A stretch of 64,000 bases of DNA, from contig CAVZIL010000008.1 in assembly GCA_963775505.1 (NCBI GenBank), forward strand, positions 62,001-126,000. Reading direction: 5' to 3'. The notes under the pieces are model-generated. The model was not told the origin of the DNA. It did not search any database and worked only from the letters and a program-made list of their open reading frames with translations. Below are positions 1 through 10,020 of this stretch, in pieces. How positions within the stretch are numbered: the stretch's first letter is position 1; every line of letters starts with the position of its first letter. The position numbers and the translations under genes were made by a program. Source of the DNA: JAIBJN01 sp963775505. GTDB taxonomy: Bacteria; Actinomycetota; Thermoleophilia; Gaiellales; Gaiellaceae.

Positions 1-324
1 GTCGACCCGAGGCTCGAGGAGGCGGCCCGCGGCCTGGGGAAGAGCCCGCGGCGCGCATTCGCGACCGTCACGGCTCCCCTCGTCGCGCCGGGCCTGCTGG
101 CCGGCGCGGCGCTGGTCTTCCTCTCGACGATGAAGGAGCTGCCGGCGACGCTGCTGCTCGCCCCGATCGGCTTCGACACGCTCGCCACCGAGGTCTGGAC
201 GGCGACGACGGTGGCGGCCTACTCCGAGGCGGCCTTGCCGGCGCTTCTGCTCGTCGTCTTCTCGGCGCCCTTCGTCTACGGGCTGACGGTGCGGCGCGGT
301 CCGGAGGTGGACGCGCCTGGCTAG
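1..324 (+). CDS. ABC transporter permease, C-terminal fragment (iron/FbpB-like)
   Basis: The gene runs in from the left edge; only the last 107 residues are present. They hold the cytoplasmic EAA loop that docks the permease onto its ATPase (EAARGLGKSPRRAF, then a conserved G and P) and two hydrophobic segments, one before and one after an FLSTMKELPATLLL stretch. That last motif is typical of the Fbp/thiamine-type binding-protein-dependent permeases that import ferric iron or thiamine. The substrate cannot be fixed from the fragment. The stop codon overlaps the end of the convergent GST-like gene by 4 nt, so there is no intergenic terminator here. Confidence 0.75.
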   Translation, partial: VDPRLEEAARGLGKSPRRAFATVTAPLVAPGLLAGAALVFLSTMKELPATLLLAPIGFDTLATEVWTATTVAAYSEAALPALLLVVFSAPFVYGLTVRRGPEVDAPG

Positions 325-968
325 CCGTGCACCGAGTCCGCTCCCGCGGCCGCACGCGCGTTGTCGGGGTACGGCTCGAGATCGTTCACGAAGCCCGGCG
401 TTCCCTCGACGCGGCGCAGCCAGGCGGTGACCGCCGGGTAGGCGGCCATGTCGATGCCCGCCTCACCGGCCACGTGCGCGTAGGCGTAGAGCGAGACGTC
501 GGCCACCGTGTAGCTGTCGCCGAGGAGGAACGCACGGTCGCGGAGGCCGTCGTCGAGCACTGCGAGCGCTGCTCGCGCGGACTCGAGCCGCGCGGCGAAG
601 ACCTCGGGCCGCTCCGCGTCGCGGCCGGTCAGGCGCCAGAAGCGCGCGGTGCCGACGTTCGGCTCGAAGAGGTTCTGCTCGAAGAAGAGCCACTGCCAGA
701 CGCGGGCTCGCTCGAGCAGGTCCTCGGGGACGAAGGGCGTGCCCTCGCCGAGGTAGAGGAGGATTGCGTTCGACTCGGCGATCGTCTGCCCGGAGTCGAG
801 CTCGAGCACCGGCGTCCGCCCTGCCGGGTTCTTCGCCCGGTAGGCGGGCGTCGTCGACTCGCCCGCGAAGATGTCCACCGGCACGCGTTCGTAGGGAAGC
901 CCGAGCTGGGCGAGCAGGAGGCGCGCCTTGTAGCAGTTGGCGGACGCCGCGTAGTCGTAGAGCCGCAT
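321..968 (-). CDS. Glutathione S-transferase family protein
   Basis: The 215-aa product has an N-terminal thioredoxin fold with the SANCYKARLLL active-site helix and the conserved cis-Pro/ESNAILLYL glutathione-site motif, followed by an all-helical C-terminal domain. This is the standard two-domain GST layout (usual length 200-220 aa). The family conjugates or reduces electrophiles with a low-molecular-weight thiol. Actinobacteria often lack glutathione, so the thiol is uncertain. Starts at 968 (MRLYDY) and 986 (MPDRHR) are both possible; 968 matches where the family begins. The gene stands alone, facing the ABC permease. Confidence 0.85.
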   Translation of the reverse strand: MRLYDYAASANCYKARLLLAQLGLPYERVPVDIFAGESTTPAYRAKNPAGRTPVLELDSGQTIAESNAILLYLGEGTPFVPEDLLERARVWQWLFFEQNLFEPNVGTARFWRLTGRDAERPEVFAARLESARAALAVLDDGLRDRAFLLGDSYTVADVSLYAYAHVAGEAGIDMAAYPAVTAWLRRVEGTPGFVNDLEPYPDNARAAAGADSVHG

Positions 969-1078
969 TCGGTGCCGGTCTGGCATCTGACTCCATCCTG
1001 ACAGGGTGATTGACTCTCCGTGCAGGCTGAACCAGCATGAGAGACCCAGCTTCCGAACGGGAACGGAAAGGTGCCGCA

Positions 1079-2461
1079 ATGACAGTCCGCCGCGCGCTGG
1101 CCCTCGGGGTCGTGCTTGCGCTTGCGCTCGCCGCGCTTCCGGCCTCGGCCGAAAGGCCCGGCAAGCCGAGCGGCGCGAGCTTCGAGAATCTCTTCCTCGT
1201 GGGCGCGACCGGGGACGACCGCCCGGTCGAGACCTTCGCCGAGGCGTTCTTCACGGACGCCGCCTTCCAGGGCCACTACGCCTACCAGGGAACGTGGAAC
1301 GGCGGCTTTCGCATCGTCGACATCCGGCGTCCGTGGCGGCCGAAGCCCGTCGCCGAGGTCGACTGCGGCACCTTCCAGGGCGACATCGGCGTCTACGGCG
1401 ACCTCGTCTTCCGCTCGATCGACACGCCGGTCGCGGCCGCGACGCCCGAGGAGACGTGCGACGCGCCGCCTGCCGTCCCGGGCTTCGAGGGGATCCAGAT
1501 CTTCGAGGTGCGGAAGCCGTGGCGCGCGGACGCCGACGACCTCGTCGCCGCCGTCGCCACCGACTGCGGCTCGCACACGCACACGGTGGTGCCCGACCCG
1601 AGGAACGACCGCGTCCTCCTCTACGTCTCGAACAGCGCGACCGCGCCCGAGTACAACAACGACGACGTCTGGAGGCACGAGTGCTCGGCCGAGCACGACA
1701 AGTTCCAGATCGTCTCGGTGCCGCTGGACGAGCCCGAGGCCGCCGAGGTGATCGCCGACGTCCCGCTCGACGGCGGCCACTCGTGCCACGACATCGGCGT
1801 CCTGCTCTCGAAGCGGACGAGGCTCGCTGCGTGCGCCGGGATGCAGGGAATCGTCTTCGACATCACGGATCCCGCCGAGCCGCAGCGCCTGAGCTCGTTC
1901 ACGGACGCGCGCGTGACGAGCTGGCACTCGGCGATGCTCTCGAAGGACGGCTCCGTGACGGCGATGGGCTGGGAGCCCGGCGGGGGTCTCGCGGCCGAGT
2001 GTGAGGCCGGCGATCCCGACTTCTTCAAGAGCATCTTCTTCTACGACACGGCCTCCGGCGACCGCCTCGGCAAGTGGGTGCTGCCGCGGGCTCAGTCGGC
2101 GCAGGAGAACTGCACGATCCACAACTACAACGTCATCCCGACGAGGCACCGCGACCTGCTCGCCGTCGGCGCCTACCAGGCGGGGACGTACGTCGTCGAC
2201 TTCACCGACCCGGCGAGCCCGCAGACGGTCGCCTGGTACGACCCGCCCCCGCTCGACCAGGCCGCCCTCACGCTGGGCGGCTCCTGGGGAAGCTACTGGT
2301 ACAACGGCTTCATCTACGAGAGCAACATCACGAAGGGGCTCAACGTCTACTGGCTCGCCGACCGGTCGGTGAAGGCGAAGGCAGACCGGCTCCACTTCCT
2401 CAACCCGCAGACGCTGATCTGGGACCAGGGCTGGCGGAAGAAGCCGGGCTGGCGCTGGTAG
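1079..2461 (+). CDS. Secreted LVIVD-repeat protein
   Basis: The 460-aa product starts with a Sec signal peptide (MTVRRAL, a long Leu/Ala core, cleavage after PASA). It contains repeats of the LVIVD type, for example GGFRIVDIRRPWRPKPVAEV, IVFDITDPAEPQRL and YVVDFTDPASPQTV, which build a beta-propeller. HTHTV and HSCHDIG stretches between blades conserve His and Cys. No catalytic function is established for such proteins. The start at 1079 follows a GGAAAGG ribosome-binding site and begins the signal peptide; an upstream in-frame ATG at 1037 would bury it. A larger LVIVD protein is encoded at 13785. Confidence 0.8.
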   Translation: MTVRRALALGVVLALALAALPASAERPGKPSGASFENLFLVGATGDDRPVETFAEAFFTDAAFQGHYAYQGTWNGGFRIVDIRRPWRPKPVAEVDCGTFQGDIGVYGDLVFRSIDTPVAAATPEETCDAPPAVPGFEGIQIFEVRKPWRADADDLVAAVATDCGSHTHTVVPDPRNDRVLLYVSNSATAPEYNNDDVWRHECSAEHDKFQIVSVPLDEPEAAEVIADVPLDGGHSCHDIGVLLSKRTRLAACAGMQGIVFDITDPAEPQRLSSFTDARVTSWHSAMLSKDGSVTAMGWEPGGGLAAECEAGDPDFFKSIFFYDTASGDRLGKWVLPRAQSAQENCTIHNYNVIPTRHRDLLAVGAYQAGTYVVDFTDPASPQTVAWYDPPPLDQAALTLGGSWGSYWYNGFIYESNITKGLNVYWLADRSVKAKADRLHFLNPQTLIWDQGWRKKPGWRW

Positions 2462-2486
2462 GGTTTTCACACAGCCTTACACCAAC

Positions 2487-2504
2487 TGTCAGGTAGACCT
2501 TACA
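2487..2504. promoter_or_regulatory. 18-bp near-palindrome, putative operator
   Basis: TGTCAGGTAGACCTTACA matches 16 of 18 positions of the perfect palindrome at 57686-57703. It overlaps the -10 box (TACAAT, 2501-2506) of the small gene starting at 2515, so a bound protein would block transcription. The regulator is not identified. Confidence 0.55.
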
Positions 2505-2506
2505 AT
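2501..2506 (+). promoter_or_regulatory. -10 box for a leaderless gene
   Basis: TACAAT ends 8 nt before the GTG at 2515, which is where transcription would start. The mRNA would have no 5' leader, and there is no Shine-Dalgarno sequence. Confidence 0.6.
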
Positions 2507-2514
2507 CCGTCTCC

Positions 2515-2781
2515 GTGGAGACGGGTGCGAGCTTCCGCGAGGTCAGGTGGGCCCGGTTCGAGCTCGAGCTCGCGGCCTGGCTCGAGACGCCCGAGGGTCG
2601 CTTCGCGCAGTTCTGCGCGCGTCGGGAGCGCGAGAACGCCGAGCGGCGCGCGCTCCTGCGCCGCGTGGCGCTCGCGTCGACCGTCCTTCCGGCCGCCTGC
2701 GTGACGTGCGCGCTTCGGCTGGCGCTCGTCACCGGCCGAAGCCCCGCTGAGCGGGTGCTCGACGAGCTGCTCACGCAGTAG
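2515..2781 (+). CDS. Small hypothetical protein
   Basis: The 88-aa product begins at a GTG placed 8 nt after a TACAAT -10 box. It has an amphipathic, charged N-terminal half (many Arg/Glu, a likely helix at residues 10-50), then a hydrophobic stretch around VALASTVLPAACVTCALRLA with two Cys, and a charged tail. It could be a small membrane-associated protein. No family is recognised. Its promoter carries the 18-bp palindrome shared with the sucrase/ferredoxin-like gene at 57723, suggesting joint control. Confidence 0.5.
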   Translation: METGASFREVRWARFELELAAWLETPEGRFAQFCARRERENAERRALLRRVALASTVLPAACVTCALRLALVTGRSPAERVLDELLTQ

Positions 2782-2790
2782 CTCGCGCTC

Positions 2791-2816
2791 GGAACTTTCG
2801 CCGCGCTTCTCCGGTC
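2791..2816 (+). promoter_or_regulatory. Possible ECF-type promoter
   Basis: GGAAC (2791-2795) is followed after 18 nt by GTC (2814-2816), resembling the GGAAC...GTC/GTT promoters of extracytoplasmic-function sigma factors. It lies 30 nt before the SIMPL lipoprotein gene, an envelope protein for which such control would fit. The spacing is slightly long, so this is weak. Confidence 0.3.
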
Positions 2817-2845
2817 GAACGACGAAACGAGATCGGAGGAACGAG

Positions 2846-3625
2846 ATGAGATCCGCAGTCGCAGCCGCCGTCGTGCTCGCAGCCGCGCTTCTGGCCGCCG
2901 GGTGTGGAGGGGACGACCCCGAAGCCGACGCGACCGCCGTCGGTGCGCTCGAGGGCGCCAGCGCGGACAGGCTGTCGGCCGAGTCACTCGGCGTCGGAGG
3001 CGCTGCGGTCTCCGCGGCGGGGATCACGGTCGTGGGGACAGGATCCGTGACCACGACGCCGGACACCGCCTCGTGGTCGTTCGGCGTCCAGACGAGCGCC
3101 GACACCGCGAGCGCCGCGCTCGCCGCCAACTCGGAGGCGATGGAGCGCGTTGTCGCTGCTCTCAGGGAGGCCGGCATCTCCCGGGACGACCTGCAGACCG
3201 AGCAGGTCTCCGTCTGGCCGCGGACGAGCGACGACGGGATCTCGATCGTGGGCTACGACGCGTCGAACACCGTGCGCGCGACCATCCACGACCTCGACCG
3301 GGCCGGAGGGATCGTCGACACCGCGGTCGCGGCCGGGGCAAACCAGGTCTACGGCCCGAGCCTCACGGTCTCGGACGCCGAGGCACAGTACCGCGGGGCC
3401 GTCGACGCCGCCTTCGACGACGCTCGCGCGCGGGCCGAGGCGATCGCCGAGAAGGCCGGAGTCACCCTCGGTGGGCCGGTAGCGATCGTCGAGGGCGGTG
3501 GGGGCGTGCCGATCCCGTACTACGGCGAGGCGATGGCCGACGCGGCCGCCGCCGACGTCGCCGTCGAGCCCGGCACGCAGGACGTGGGAGCGTCGCTCAC
3601 CGTGACGTTCGCGATCGGGGGGTAG
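2846..3625 (+). CDS. SIMPL-domain (DUF541) lipoprotein
   Basis: The 259-aa product has a lipoprotein signal (MRSAVAAAVVLAAALLAAGC, lipobox LAAGC), a low-complexity linker, and from about residue 60 the SIMPL/DUF541 domain, opening with GITVVGTGSVTTTPDTASWSFGV and containing SVWPRTSDDG, IVGYDASNTVRATI and the helix DDARARAEAIAEKAGV. Homologues (Omp28/BP26 and YggE) are envelope proteins linked to oxidative-stress tolerance; the molecular role is unsettled. A GGAGGA site lies 7 nt before the ATG. Confidence 0.85.
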   Translation: MRSAVAAAVVLAAALLAAGCGGDDPEADATAVGALEGASADRLSAESLGVGGAAVSAAGITVVGTGSVTTTPDTASWSFGVQTSADTASAALAANSEAMERVVAALREAGISRDDLQTEQVSVWPRTSDDGISIVGYDASNTVRATIHDLDRAGGIVDTAVAAGANQVYGPSLTVSDAEAQYRGAVDAAFDDARARAEAIAEKAGVTLGGPVAIVEGGGGVPIPYYGEAMADAAAADVAVEPGTQDVGASLTVTFAIGG

Positions 3626-3716
3626 CCGCACCGCGAGACGCGGGCTGGCTCGGCTGCGCCTCGGAGGCCTTCGGGCGACCATGAACCAAGTCGCACCGAG
3701 ACTCAGGAGACATGCC

Positions 3717-3944
3717 ATGAGCCCCGCAACCGCACTCGCGCTTCAGCTCCCAGCCCTGTCGGACACCGACGCCTCTCGGTTCAACGCCCATCTCCTCAAC
3801 GTCACGTTCGAGGCTCCCGGCGGCGAGCGGCGGTCGGCCCTCGGCGGCGGCGAGAGCATCCCCGAGGCGCTCGCGGCGGCCCGCGCTGAGCTGCCCGCCG
3901 GCACCTGGACGCTGGCCCGCTGGAGCCCCCTCTACGGTGAGTAG
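3717..3944 (+). CDS. Small hypothetical protein
   Basis: The 75-aa product has no recognised domain, signal peptide or membrane segment. It contains a polar segment, FNAHLLNVTFEAPGGERRSALGGGESIPEALAAARAELPAGTWTL, that looks like a small globular beta-alpha fold. The start at 3717 is preceded at 6 nt by AGGAGA; an earlier in-frame ATG at 3681 lacks a good ribosome-binding site. It ends 10 nt before the stop of the convergent regulator gene. Confidence 0.5.
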   Translation: MSPATALALQLPALSDTDASRFNAHLLNVTFEAPGGERRSALGGGESIPEALAAARAELPAGTWTLARWSPLYGE

Positions 3945-3953
3945 GCGCGCGCG

Positions 3954-6900
3954 TCAGAGGAGCGTGCGCGTCTGCCCCGCGTGCCAGTCGAGGCCGAGCG
4001 CTTCGAAGCGAGCGAGCGCCTGAGCCAGGAGCTTCGGGTCCTCTCGGACGATTCCGAGCGCGCGCAGCGCGAACGGCTCGAGATAGGTGTTCGGCCGCAG
4101 GTGCGGCGCAGCCTCCTGCTCGACGACCGACCTGTCCCGGACCGCTGCGAGCCCGTCCAGCCGGGTGATGATGGTGGCGAGCGCCATCCATCCGCGGTAC
4201 CAGCCGCGCTCCGGCAGCGGCGTCTCCAGCAGGCGAGCGACGGTGTCGAGGTCGCCTCGGGCGAGAGCCAGCTGCATCCGCGGAACGTCCAGCACGACCC
4301 CGTACCCTTCGATCCCGAGGTCCTCCGCCGACTGCTCGAGGCGGTTCGCGGAGGCTTCGTCACCCAGTCGCGCGCCCGCCACGGCACAGACGAGCAGCGA
4401 GCGCGCGTTCCGGACGCAAGGAGTCGCTGCGTTGTCGGCGACGGCCTCCTCGGTCCGGGGGGTCAGCGCCCGGATCCGGTCCCACGCACCGAGGAGCTCC
4501 TCGACCTCGACGAGAATGGCCGACCCGTGCAGGCGGTGGTGGGGCGTCAGTGGCGCCGTCGTCTCATCGTGGAGGTCGGCGAGACGCCGCGCCTCACTGA
4601 ACTGCCCGCTCCACACACAGCCCGAGATGGGAGCGGCGTAGATGTCTGCCCGATGGTCAGGATCCGAGATCTGGTCGAGGAACTCGAAGCGCCGCTCGGC
4701 AAACGCCCGCCCGAGCTCGTAGCGTCCGGCGACGAACTCCGCGATCCCTCTCACGTCCATCGCGTGCGAGCGCAGCTCAACGTCGCCCAGGCGCTCGGCG
4801 AGGATGCTGGCCTCCCGCGCATACCCCGAGCCTTTGAACGGGTTCCAGAATCCCTTCGCGATCAGCGCCCGCGTGCGCGCTCTGCTGTCCGGCGGTGCAA
4901 GCCGGAGGGCGGTTTCGATCCACTCGTCCACCATCGGGTAGTCGGGCATCCGCCGCCACATGCCCGAACGCGTGGCGGTCTCGTGGGCGAGCTCGCTGTA
5001 GAGCTCGGCCTCCGTTTCCCGATCCGAGCAGAGCTCGATCGCGTTCTGCATCGCGTTCCACAGGCCCTCCCCGTCGTACTTGAGGGCGTTTGCGCGCCCC
5101 AGCGCCCGCCAGAGCTCGACCCTGAGCTCGACCGGAGCCGCGAGCTCGAGGGCACGCTCGTAAAGCGCGATGGCTTCGTCCAGCTCGTAGCGTGAGATTG
5201 CGAGCTCCGCCGCCCGCCGGAGCCAGGTGACCGCGCGGGCCCGCAGACGCTCGAGCTCCTCGTCGTGACCCGCCCAGGCGAGGTCGGCGTCCTCGGGCCG
5301 GACGGCCTCGGCGTAGTGGTGGGCGAGGAAGGCTGCCTGCTCGTCGCGCCCCTCCGCGACCCGGTCCAACCAGTCGGCGAAGCCGGCGTGCAGTCTCGCG
5401 CGGCGCGCTTTCGGCAGGCTCGCGTACGCGACCTCGCGCGTGAGGGCGTGCTTGAAGGCGAACTCGCGCTCCCCCGCGAGGGAGGAGCCAGACCGACGGC
5501 GGATGAAGTCGCGCGCCTCGAGCACGGCGAAGTCGGGCGACTCGCCCTCGACCAGCTCCCTGACCGGCCCGCGCCAGAAGACGCGGCCGATCACCGACGC
5601 CGCCTGCAGCGCGGCCTTGTCGATGGGCGGGAGCAGATCGATGCGCGCGGCCAGCACGGCCTGCACCGAGTCGGGGACGTCGGTCTCGAGCGGGAGCGAG
5701 TGGTCGTGCACCCCCGCGAGCAGCTCCTCGAGGAAAAACGGGTTCCCCTCGGCACGGTCGAGAGCGACGCGCCGCAGGTCCCGCGGCGCGTCATCCTCGA
5801 GCAGGGCGTCCAGCAGGAGCTCCGAGTCGTCGGGGGAAAGCGGCTCCAGCCAGATCGTGGCCGCATCCCGGCGCCGCCCCCAGGCGGGCCGCCGGGCGGC
5901 GAGCTCGGGCCTCGCCGTCCCGACCAAGAGGAACGGCCCCTTCACGTCGTCGAGCAGCCGCTCGAGCAGGTCGAGGAGCGGCTCCTGCGCCCAGTGGAGG
6001 TCCTCTACGAGCATGACGACCGCACGCTCGGCGGCGAGCTCGGTGAGCAGGGCGACCCACGCGCTCTGAAGCTCGTCGCGCGCCGCCAGCGGGTGCAGGT
6101 CGGGCGCGACGTCGAGCCCGAGCGTGAGGCCGAGGATCTCGCGGCCTGCGAGCCGGCGCCGCAGGGTCTCGCCGGCGTCGCTCTCGCGCAGGCCGAGCTG
6201 CTCCCGGAGCACGTCGGCGAGCGGCCGGTACGTGGTTCCGCGCCCGTACGGGAGGCAGCGTCCGGTGCGGCGGAGCGGCTCCGGATCCTGATCGGCGAGC
6301 CAGTCCCACAGCTCCCGTGTCAGCCGCGACTTGCCGACTCCGGCGTCCCCCGTGACGGTCACCAGCCGCGGCCGCGCCTCCTCGGCAGTGCGGCGGTAGA
6401 GGGAGCGGAGGAGGTCGAGCTCGCCGTCCCGGCCGACGAACGCGGAATGAAGTCCGCCCGCGCCTTCCGTCCGGGTCAGCGCGAGCTCCCTGACGAGCGG
6501 TCGAGCGCGGAGGCCCGCCTCGCTTGCCTCGGCTGCCGCGCCGAACTCGAACGCGCTCCCGGCCGAGGCGGCCGCGCGCTCGCCGACGAGGATCACGGCC
6601 GGCTCCGCGGACTGTGCGAGCCTGGCCGCCGTGGTCAGGGCGCCGCCCGCGAGGGTGGAGCCGCCGTCCGGCGAGCGTCCGACCACGACCTCGCCGGACT
6701 CGATGCCGATCCTGAGAGCGAGCGCCCCGCCGAAGAGCTCGTCGAGCCGGTAGCGCATCGAGAGCGCCGCGTGGAGCGCCCGCTCGGCGTGATCCTCCTG
6801 CGCGACCGGGGCGCCGAAGACGGCGGTGAGCGCGTCGCCTGCGATCGCCTCCAGGCGGCCGCCGGCCTCGTCGAGCTCGGCCTCCATGGCGACCCGGAAG

Positions 6901-7803
6901 CGCTCCAACAGCAGCCCGGCGCGCTCGGGGTCGTCCGTCGCCCCGAGCGGGGCGGGGCCCGCGAGGTCGGCGGCGACGACGGTGACGAGCTTGCGCTCCT
7001 CGGCCGGCTCCGCCGGCGCCGACTCGGTCTCGACGGCGACCCCGGCAGCCTTCGGGGCGTCGAGCGCGGGATCCTGGCGGAGGATCGCCGCCTCGAGCTC
7101 CGCGATCGCTCGCCCCGGCTCGATCCCCAGCTCCTCGACGAGAGCTTGCCGGGCGTCGCGGTAGGCGGCGAGGGCGTCCGCCTGCCGGCCCGAGCGGTAG
7201 AGGGCGAGCATGAGCTGGCCGCGGAGCCGTTCCCGCAGCGGCTCCGAGGACGACGAGCGCCTCGAGCTCGCCGACGAGCTCGACATGGCGCCCGAGCGCG
7301 AGGTCGGCGTCGATCCGCTCCTCGAAGGCGGCCCGGCGCAGCTCCTCGAGCCGCGCGATCTCGCTCTGCGCGAAGGTCTCGTAGGCAACGTCGGCGAGCG
7401 CGGGCCCGCGCCACAGGGCGAGCGCCTCGCGCAGGGTCATCGCGGCGAGCTCGGCCGACCCGTCGGCGAGCTGCCTCCGGCCTTCGCCGTAGAGGCGCTC
7501 GAAGAGGCGCGCGTCGATGCGGTCGGGCTCGACGTGGAGGACGTAGCCGGGCGGGCGCGTGAGGAGCGCGTCGCCTGCCTCCCCGAGCGCCTTGCGCAGC
7601 TGGGAGACGCGGACCCGCAGAGCGGCGCGTCCGCTCGTGGGCGGCTCGTCTCCCCAGAGATCCTCGAGCAGACGGTCGTCGGGCACGACCTCGTTCGCGC
7701 TCAGCAGGAGGAGGGCGAGCAGCGCTCGCTGGCGCCGTCCGCGCAGCGGAAGGAGCTGACCCCCGACTTCGACCTCGAGCGGCCCGAGAATGCGGAACTC
7801 CAT
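3954..7803 (-). CDS. BTAD/cyclase-homology/AAA-ATPase/TPR regulator, frameshifted
   Basis: Domains in order: an OmpR-like winged helix (MEFRILGPLEVEV to about residue 95), a bacterial transcriptional activation (BTAD) domain, a class III cyclase homology domain (VVAADLAG and AIAGDALTAVFG keep both metal-site Asp), an AAA domain (Walker A GDAGVGKS, Walker B MLVEDLHW), then about 500 residues of TPR-like helices. Relatives are large actinobacterial signal-integrating activators. The first about 185 codons are in a different frame from the rest: near 7245-7255 one extra base splits the BTAD domain (ELEALV | EPLRERLRGQ). Removing it restores a protein of about 1,280 aa. As read, the gene is broken; a sequencing error is possible. 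GGAGG precedes the ATG at 7803. Confidence 0.8.
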
Positions 7804-7908
7804 CCCGCCACCTCCGTACGGCGCCACCGTACCACCCGTTCACCCTGCGTTACGAGGACGTTATGGCCCTGCTCGATCCTCGTCGCAGGACACCCGAAAG
7901 GAGCGGAC

Positions 7909-8778
7909 ATGGCACGGAACGGCTACGCGAAGCCCGTGCTCGTCTCGACGGGCTGGCTCGCCGACCACCTCGGCCGCGACGGTCTCGTCGTCGCCGAGGT
8001 CGACGAGAATCCCGAGCTCTACGAGGAGGGCCACATTCCCGGGGCGGTCGAGCTCCACTGGCGGGACGACCTGCAGGACCCCGTCGAGCGGGACCTCGTC
8101 GACCGCAGGACGTTCGAGCAGGTCCTCGGCGAGCGCGGGATCGGGAACGACACGCCGGTGATCCTCTACGGGGACCGGAACAACTGGTTCGCGGCGTACG
8201 CGTACTGGTACCTGAAGGTCTACGGCCACGCGGACGTCCGCATCCTCGACGGCGGCCGCCAGAAGTGGATCGACGAGGGGCGCGAGCTGACGAGGGAGGT
8301 CCAGGTCCCGGCACCGAGGCTGTACCTCGCTAAGGAGCGGGACGAGTCGATTCGCGCCTACCGCGACCAGGTGCGCGCGTGGCTCGGGGACCCCGGGCGC
8401 GCGCTCGTCGACGTGCGCTCGCCAGGGGAGTACTGCGGCGAGCTGATCGCGCCGCCCGGCTACGAGCAGGAGGGCGCTCAGCGCGCGGGGCACATCCCCA
8501 CCGCCGCCTCGATCCCGTGGGCGTGCGCGGTGCGCGACGACGGCACCTTCAAGCCCGCCGCCGAACTGCTCGTGCTCTACCGCGATCGGGGCGTCACCGC
8601 GGAGAAGGAGGTCACCTCGTACTGCCGCATCGGGGAGCGCAGCGCCCACACGTGGTTCGTGCTGAGCGAGCTGCTCGGCTATGAGCGTGTCCGCAACTAC
8701 GACGGCTCCTGGACCGAGTGGGGGAGCCTCGTCGACGCGCCGATCGAGCGCCAGCGGCGCTCCAGGCGGGGCGGCTAA
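7909..8778 (+). CDS. Thiosulfate/3-mercaptopyruvate sulfurtransferase (two rhodanese domains)
   Basis: The 289-aa product has two rhodanese domains. The first (residues about 10-125; GHIPGAVELHW) is inactive; the second (from about 150; VDVRSPGEYCGE) carries the active loop CRIGERS with its persulfide-forming Cys. The enzyme moves sulfane sulfur from thiosulfate or mercaptopyruvate to cyanide or thiols. The CRIGERS loop is the form common in actinobacterial SseA/CysA-type enzymes, favouring thiosulfate. The ATG at 7909 follows AAAGGAGC. It is divergent from the BTAD regulator; the shared region is about 105 bp. Confidence 0.9.
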   Translation: MARNGYAKPVLVSTGWLADHLGRDGLVVAEVDENPELYEEGHIPGAVELHWRDDLQDPVERDLVDRRTFEQVLGERGIGNDTPVILYGDRNNWFAAYAYWYLKVYGHADVRILDGGRQKWIDEGRELTREVQVPAPRLYLAKERDESIRAYRDQVRAWLGDPGRALVDVRSPGEYCGELIAPPGYEQEGAQRAGHIPTAASIPWACAVRDDGTFKPAAELLVLYRDRGVTAEKEVTSYCRIGERSAHTWFVLSELLGYERVRNYDGSWTEWGSLVDAPIERQRRSRRGG

Positions 8779-8787
8779 GAACGAGTT

Positions 8788-9981
8788 CTAAGCCTCCTCG
8801 CCCGCGACCGCGGGCTTGCTGGCGGCGCGGCTGACGATGAGGCCCAGGAGCGGATAGAGGAGGACCGAGGCCATCCCGGCGCCGACGAGCGCGGCCGCGA
8901 CGTCCGAGCTCATCTCGCCGCGGTCCTCGCCGACCTCGATGACGGCGACGATCAGCGGAAGGCCCGTCGCGCTGAAGAAGGCGAGCGAGGCCGTCCGGCG
9001 CGCGCCCAGCTCGCGGAGGGCGAGCAACGCGCTCGACCCACGAGTGACGAGGAGTATGGCGAGGAAGCCCGCGCAGAGCGCGAGGCCCCCGCCCGTGAGC
9101 AGCGCGTCCAGGTCGAACTCGATGCCGGTGACGACGAAGAACACCGGGATGAGGAACCCGTACCCGATCGTCGAGATGCGGGGGAGCACCTGCTCGCCGG
9201 TCTCGCCCTGCGTCACGAGGCCGATGACGAGCCCGGCCGCGAAAGCGCCGAGCACGAAGTCGAAGTCGAGCTCGTAGGCAAGGAGCACGAGGAGGGCGAG
9301 CAGGGCGACCGAAAGGCGGACGGCGAGCTGGCCGCTCTTGTTCACGGTGTCGCGGGCGATCGTGAGGAGCCGCGGCGGCTGGAAGTGGACGGCGAGTCCC
9401 GCCGCCCCCGCGACGATGAGCCCGAAGGCGAACAGGAGGACGATGTTGGCCAGCTTGGCATGCGCGCCCGTGAGGAAGAGGGAGATGACGACGATCGGCC
9501 AGAACTCGCCCGCCACGGCGGACGCGAGGGTGTGCTGGCCGAGCGGCGACCGGAGGACGCCTGCGTCGGACAGGATCGGCACGAGCGTTCCCAGGGCGGT
9601 CGTGGCGACTGCGACTGCGATCAGCCACCCGGACGCGCCGACGCCCGCCTCCTCGAGCGCGAAGCCGAAGGCCGCGCCGAGGGCGAGCGAGATCCCCCAC
9701 CCGAGCGTCCCGCGCGCGAGGAGCCGGCGCGGCACGTCGCTGTGGATCACCTCGATCCCGGCCAGGAAGAAGAGAAAGACGAGCCCCAGGTCGGAGAGGA
9801 AGACGATGTAGGGGTCGACGTCGGCGATCCCCAGCACCTGTGGGCCGATGACGATTCCGAGGGCGATCTCGACGATGACGGTCGGGATGAGCAGCCGCGG
9901 GGCGAGCTGCGAGATGATCGTCGCCAGCGCCGCGGCGCAGAAGACGAGCGCGAGCGATACGGCGTCAAGCTCTGGGGCCAT
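8788..9981 (-). CDS. Cation:proton antiporter (CPA2/Kef-type)
   Basis: The 397-aa product is almost entirely membrane-embedded, with about 12 hydrophobic segments. Features of the Na+/H+ exchanger CPA2 family are visible: LIPTVIVEIALGIVIGPQVLG, the FLAGIE motif, ALGTLVPIL and the FFVVTGIEFDL half-helix region. It lacks a C-terminal RCK/TrkA domain, so it is the short form that exchanges Na+ or K+ for H+. The start at 9981 has GAGG 6 nt upstream; 9987 is an alternative two codons longer. It is divergent from murJ. Confidence 0.85.
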   Translation of the reverse strand: MAPELDAVSLALVFCAAALATIISQLAPRLLIPTVIVEIALGIVIGPQVLGIADVDPYIVFLSDLGLVFLFFLAGIEVIHSDVPRRLLARGTLGWGISLALGAAFGFALEEAGVGASGWLIAVAVATTALGTLVPILSDAGVLRSPLGQHTLASAVAGEFWPIVVISLFLTGAHAKLANIVLLFAFGLIVAGAAGLAVHFQPPRLLTIARDTVNKSGQLAVRLSVALLALLVLLAYELDFDFVLGAFAAGLVIGLVTQGETGEQVLPRISTIGYGFLIPVFFVVTGIEFDLDALLTGGGLALCAGFLAILLVTRGSSALLALRELGARRTASLAFFSATGLPLIVAVIEVGEDRGEMSSDVAAALVGAGMASVLLYPLLGLIVSRAASKPAVAGEEA

Positions 9982-10020
9982 TCCCATCCTCGGGCGGCGT
10001 GCGCGGTACGGGCACGCTCG

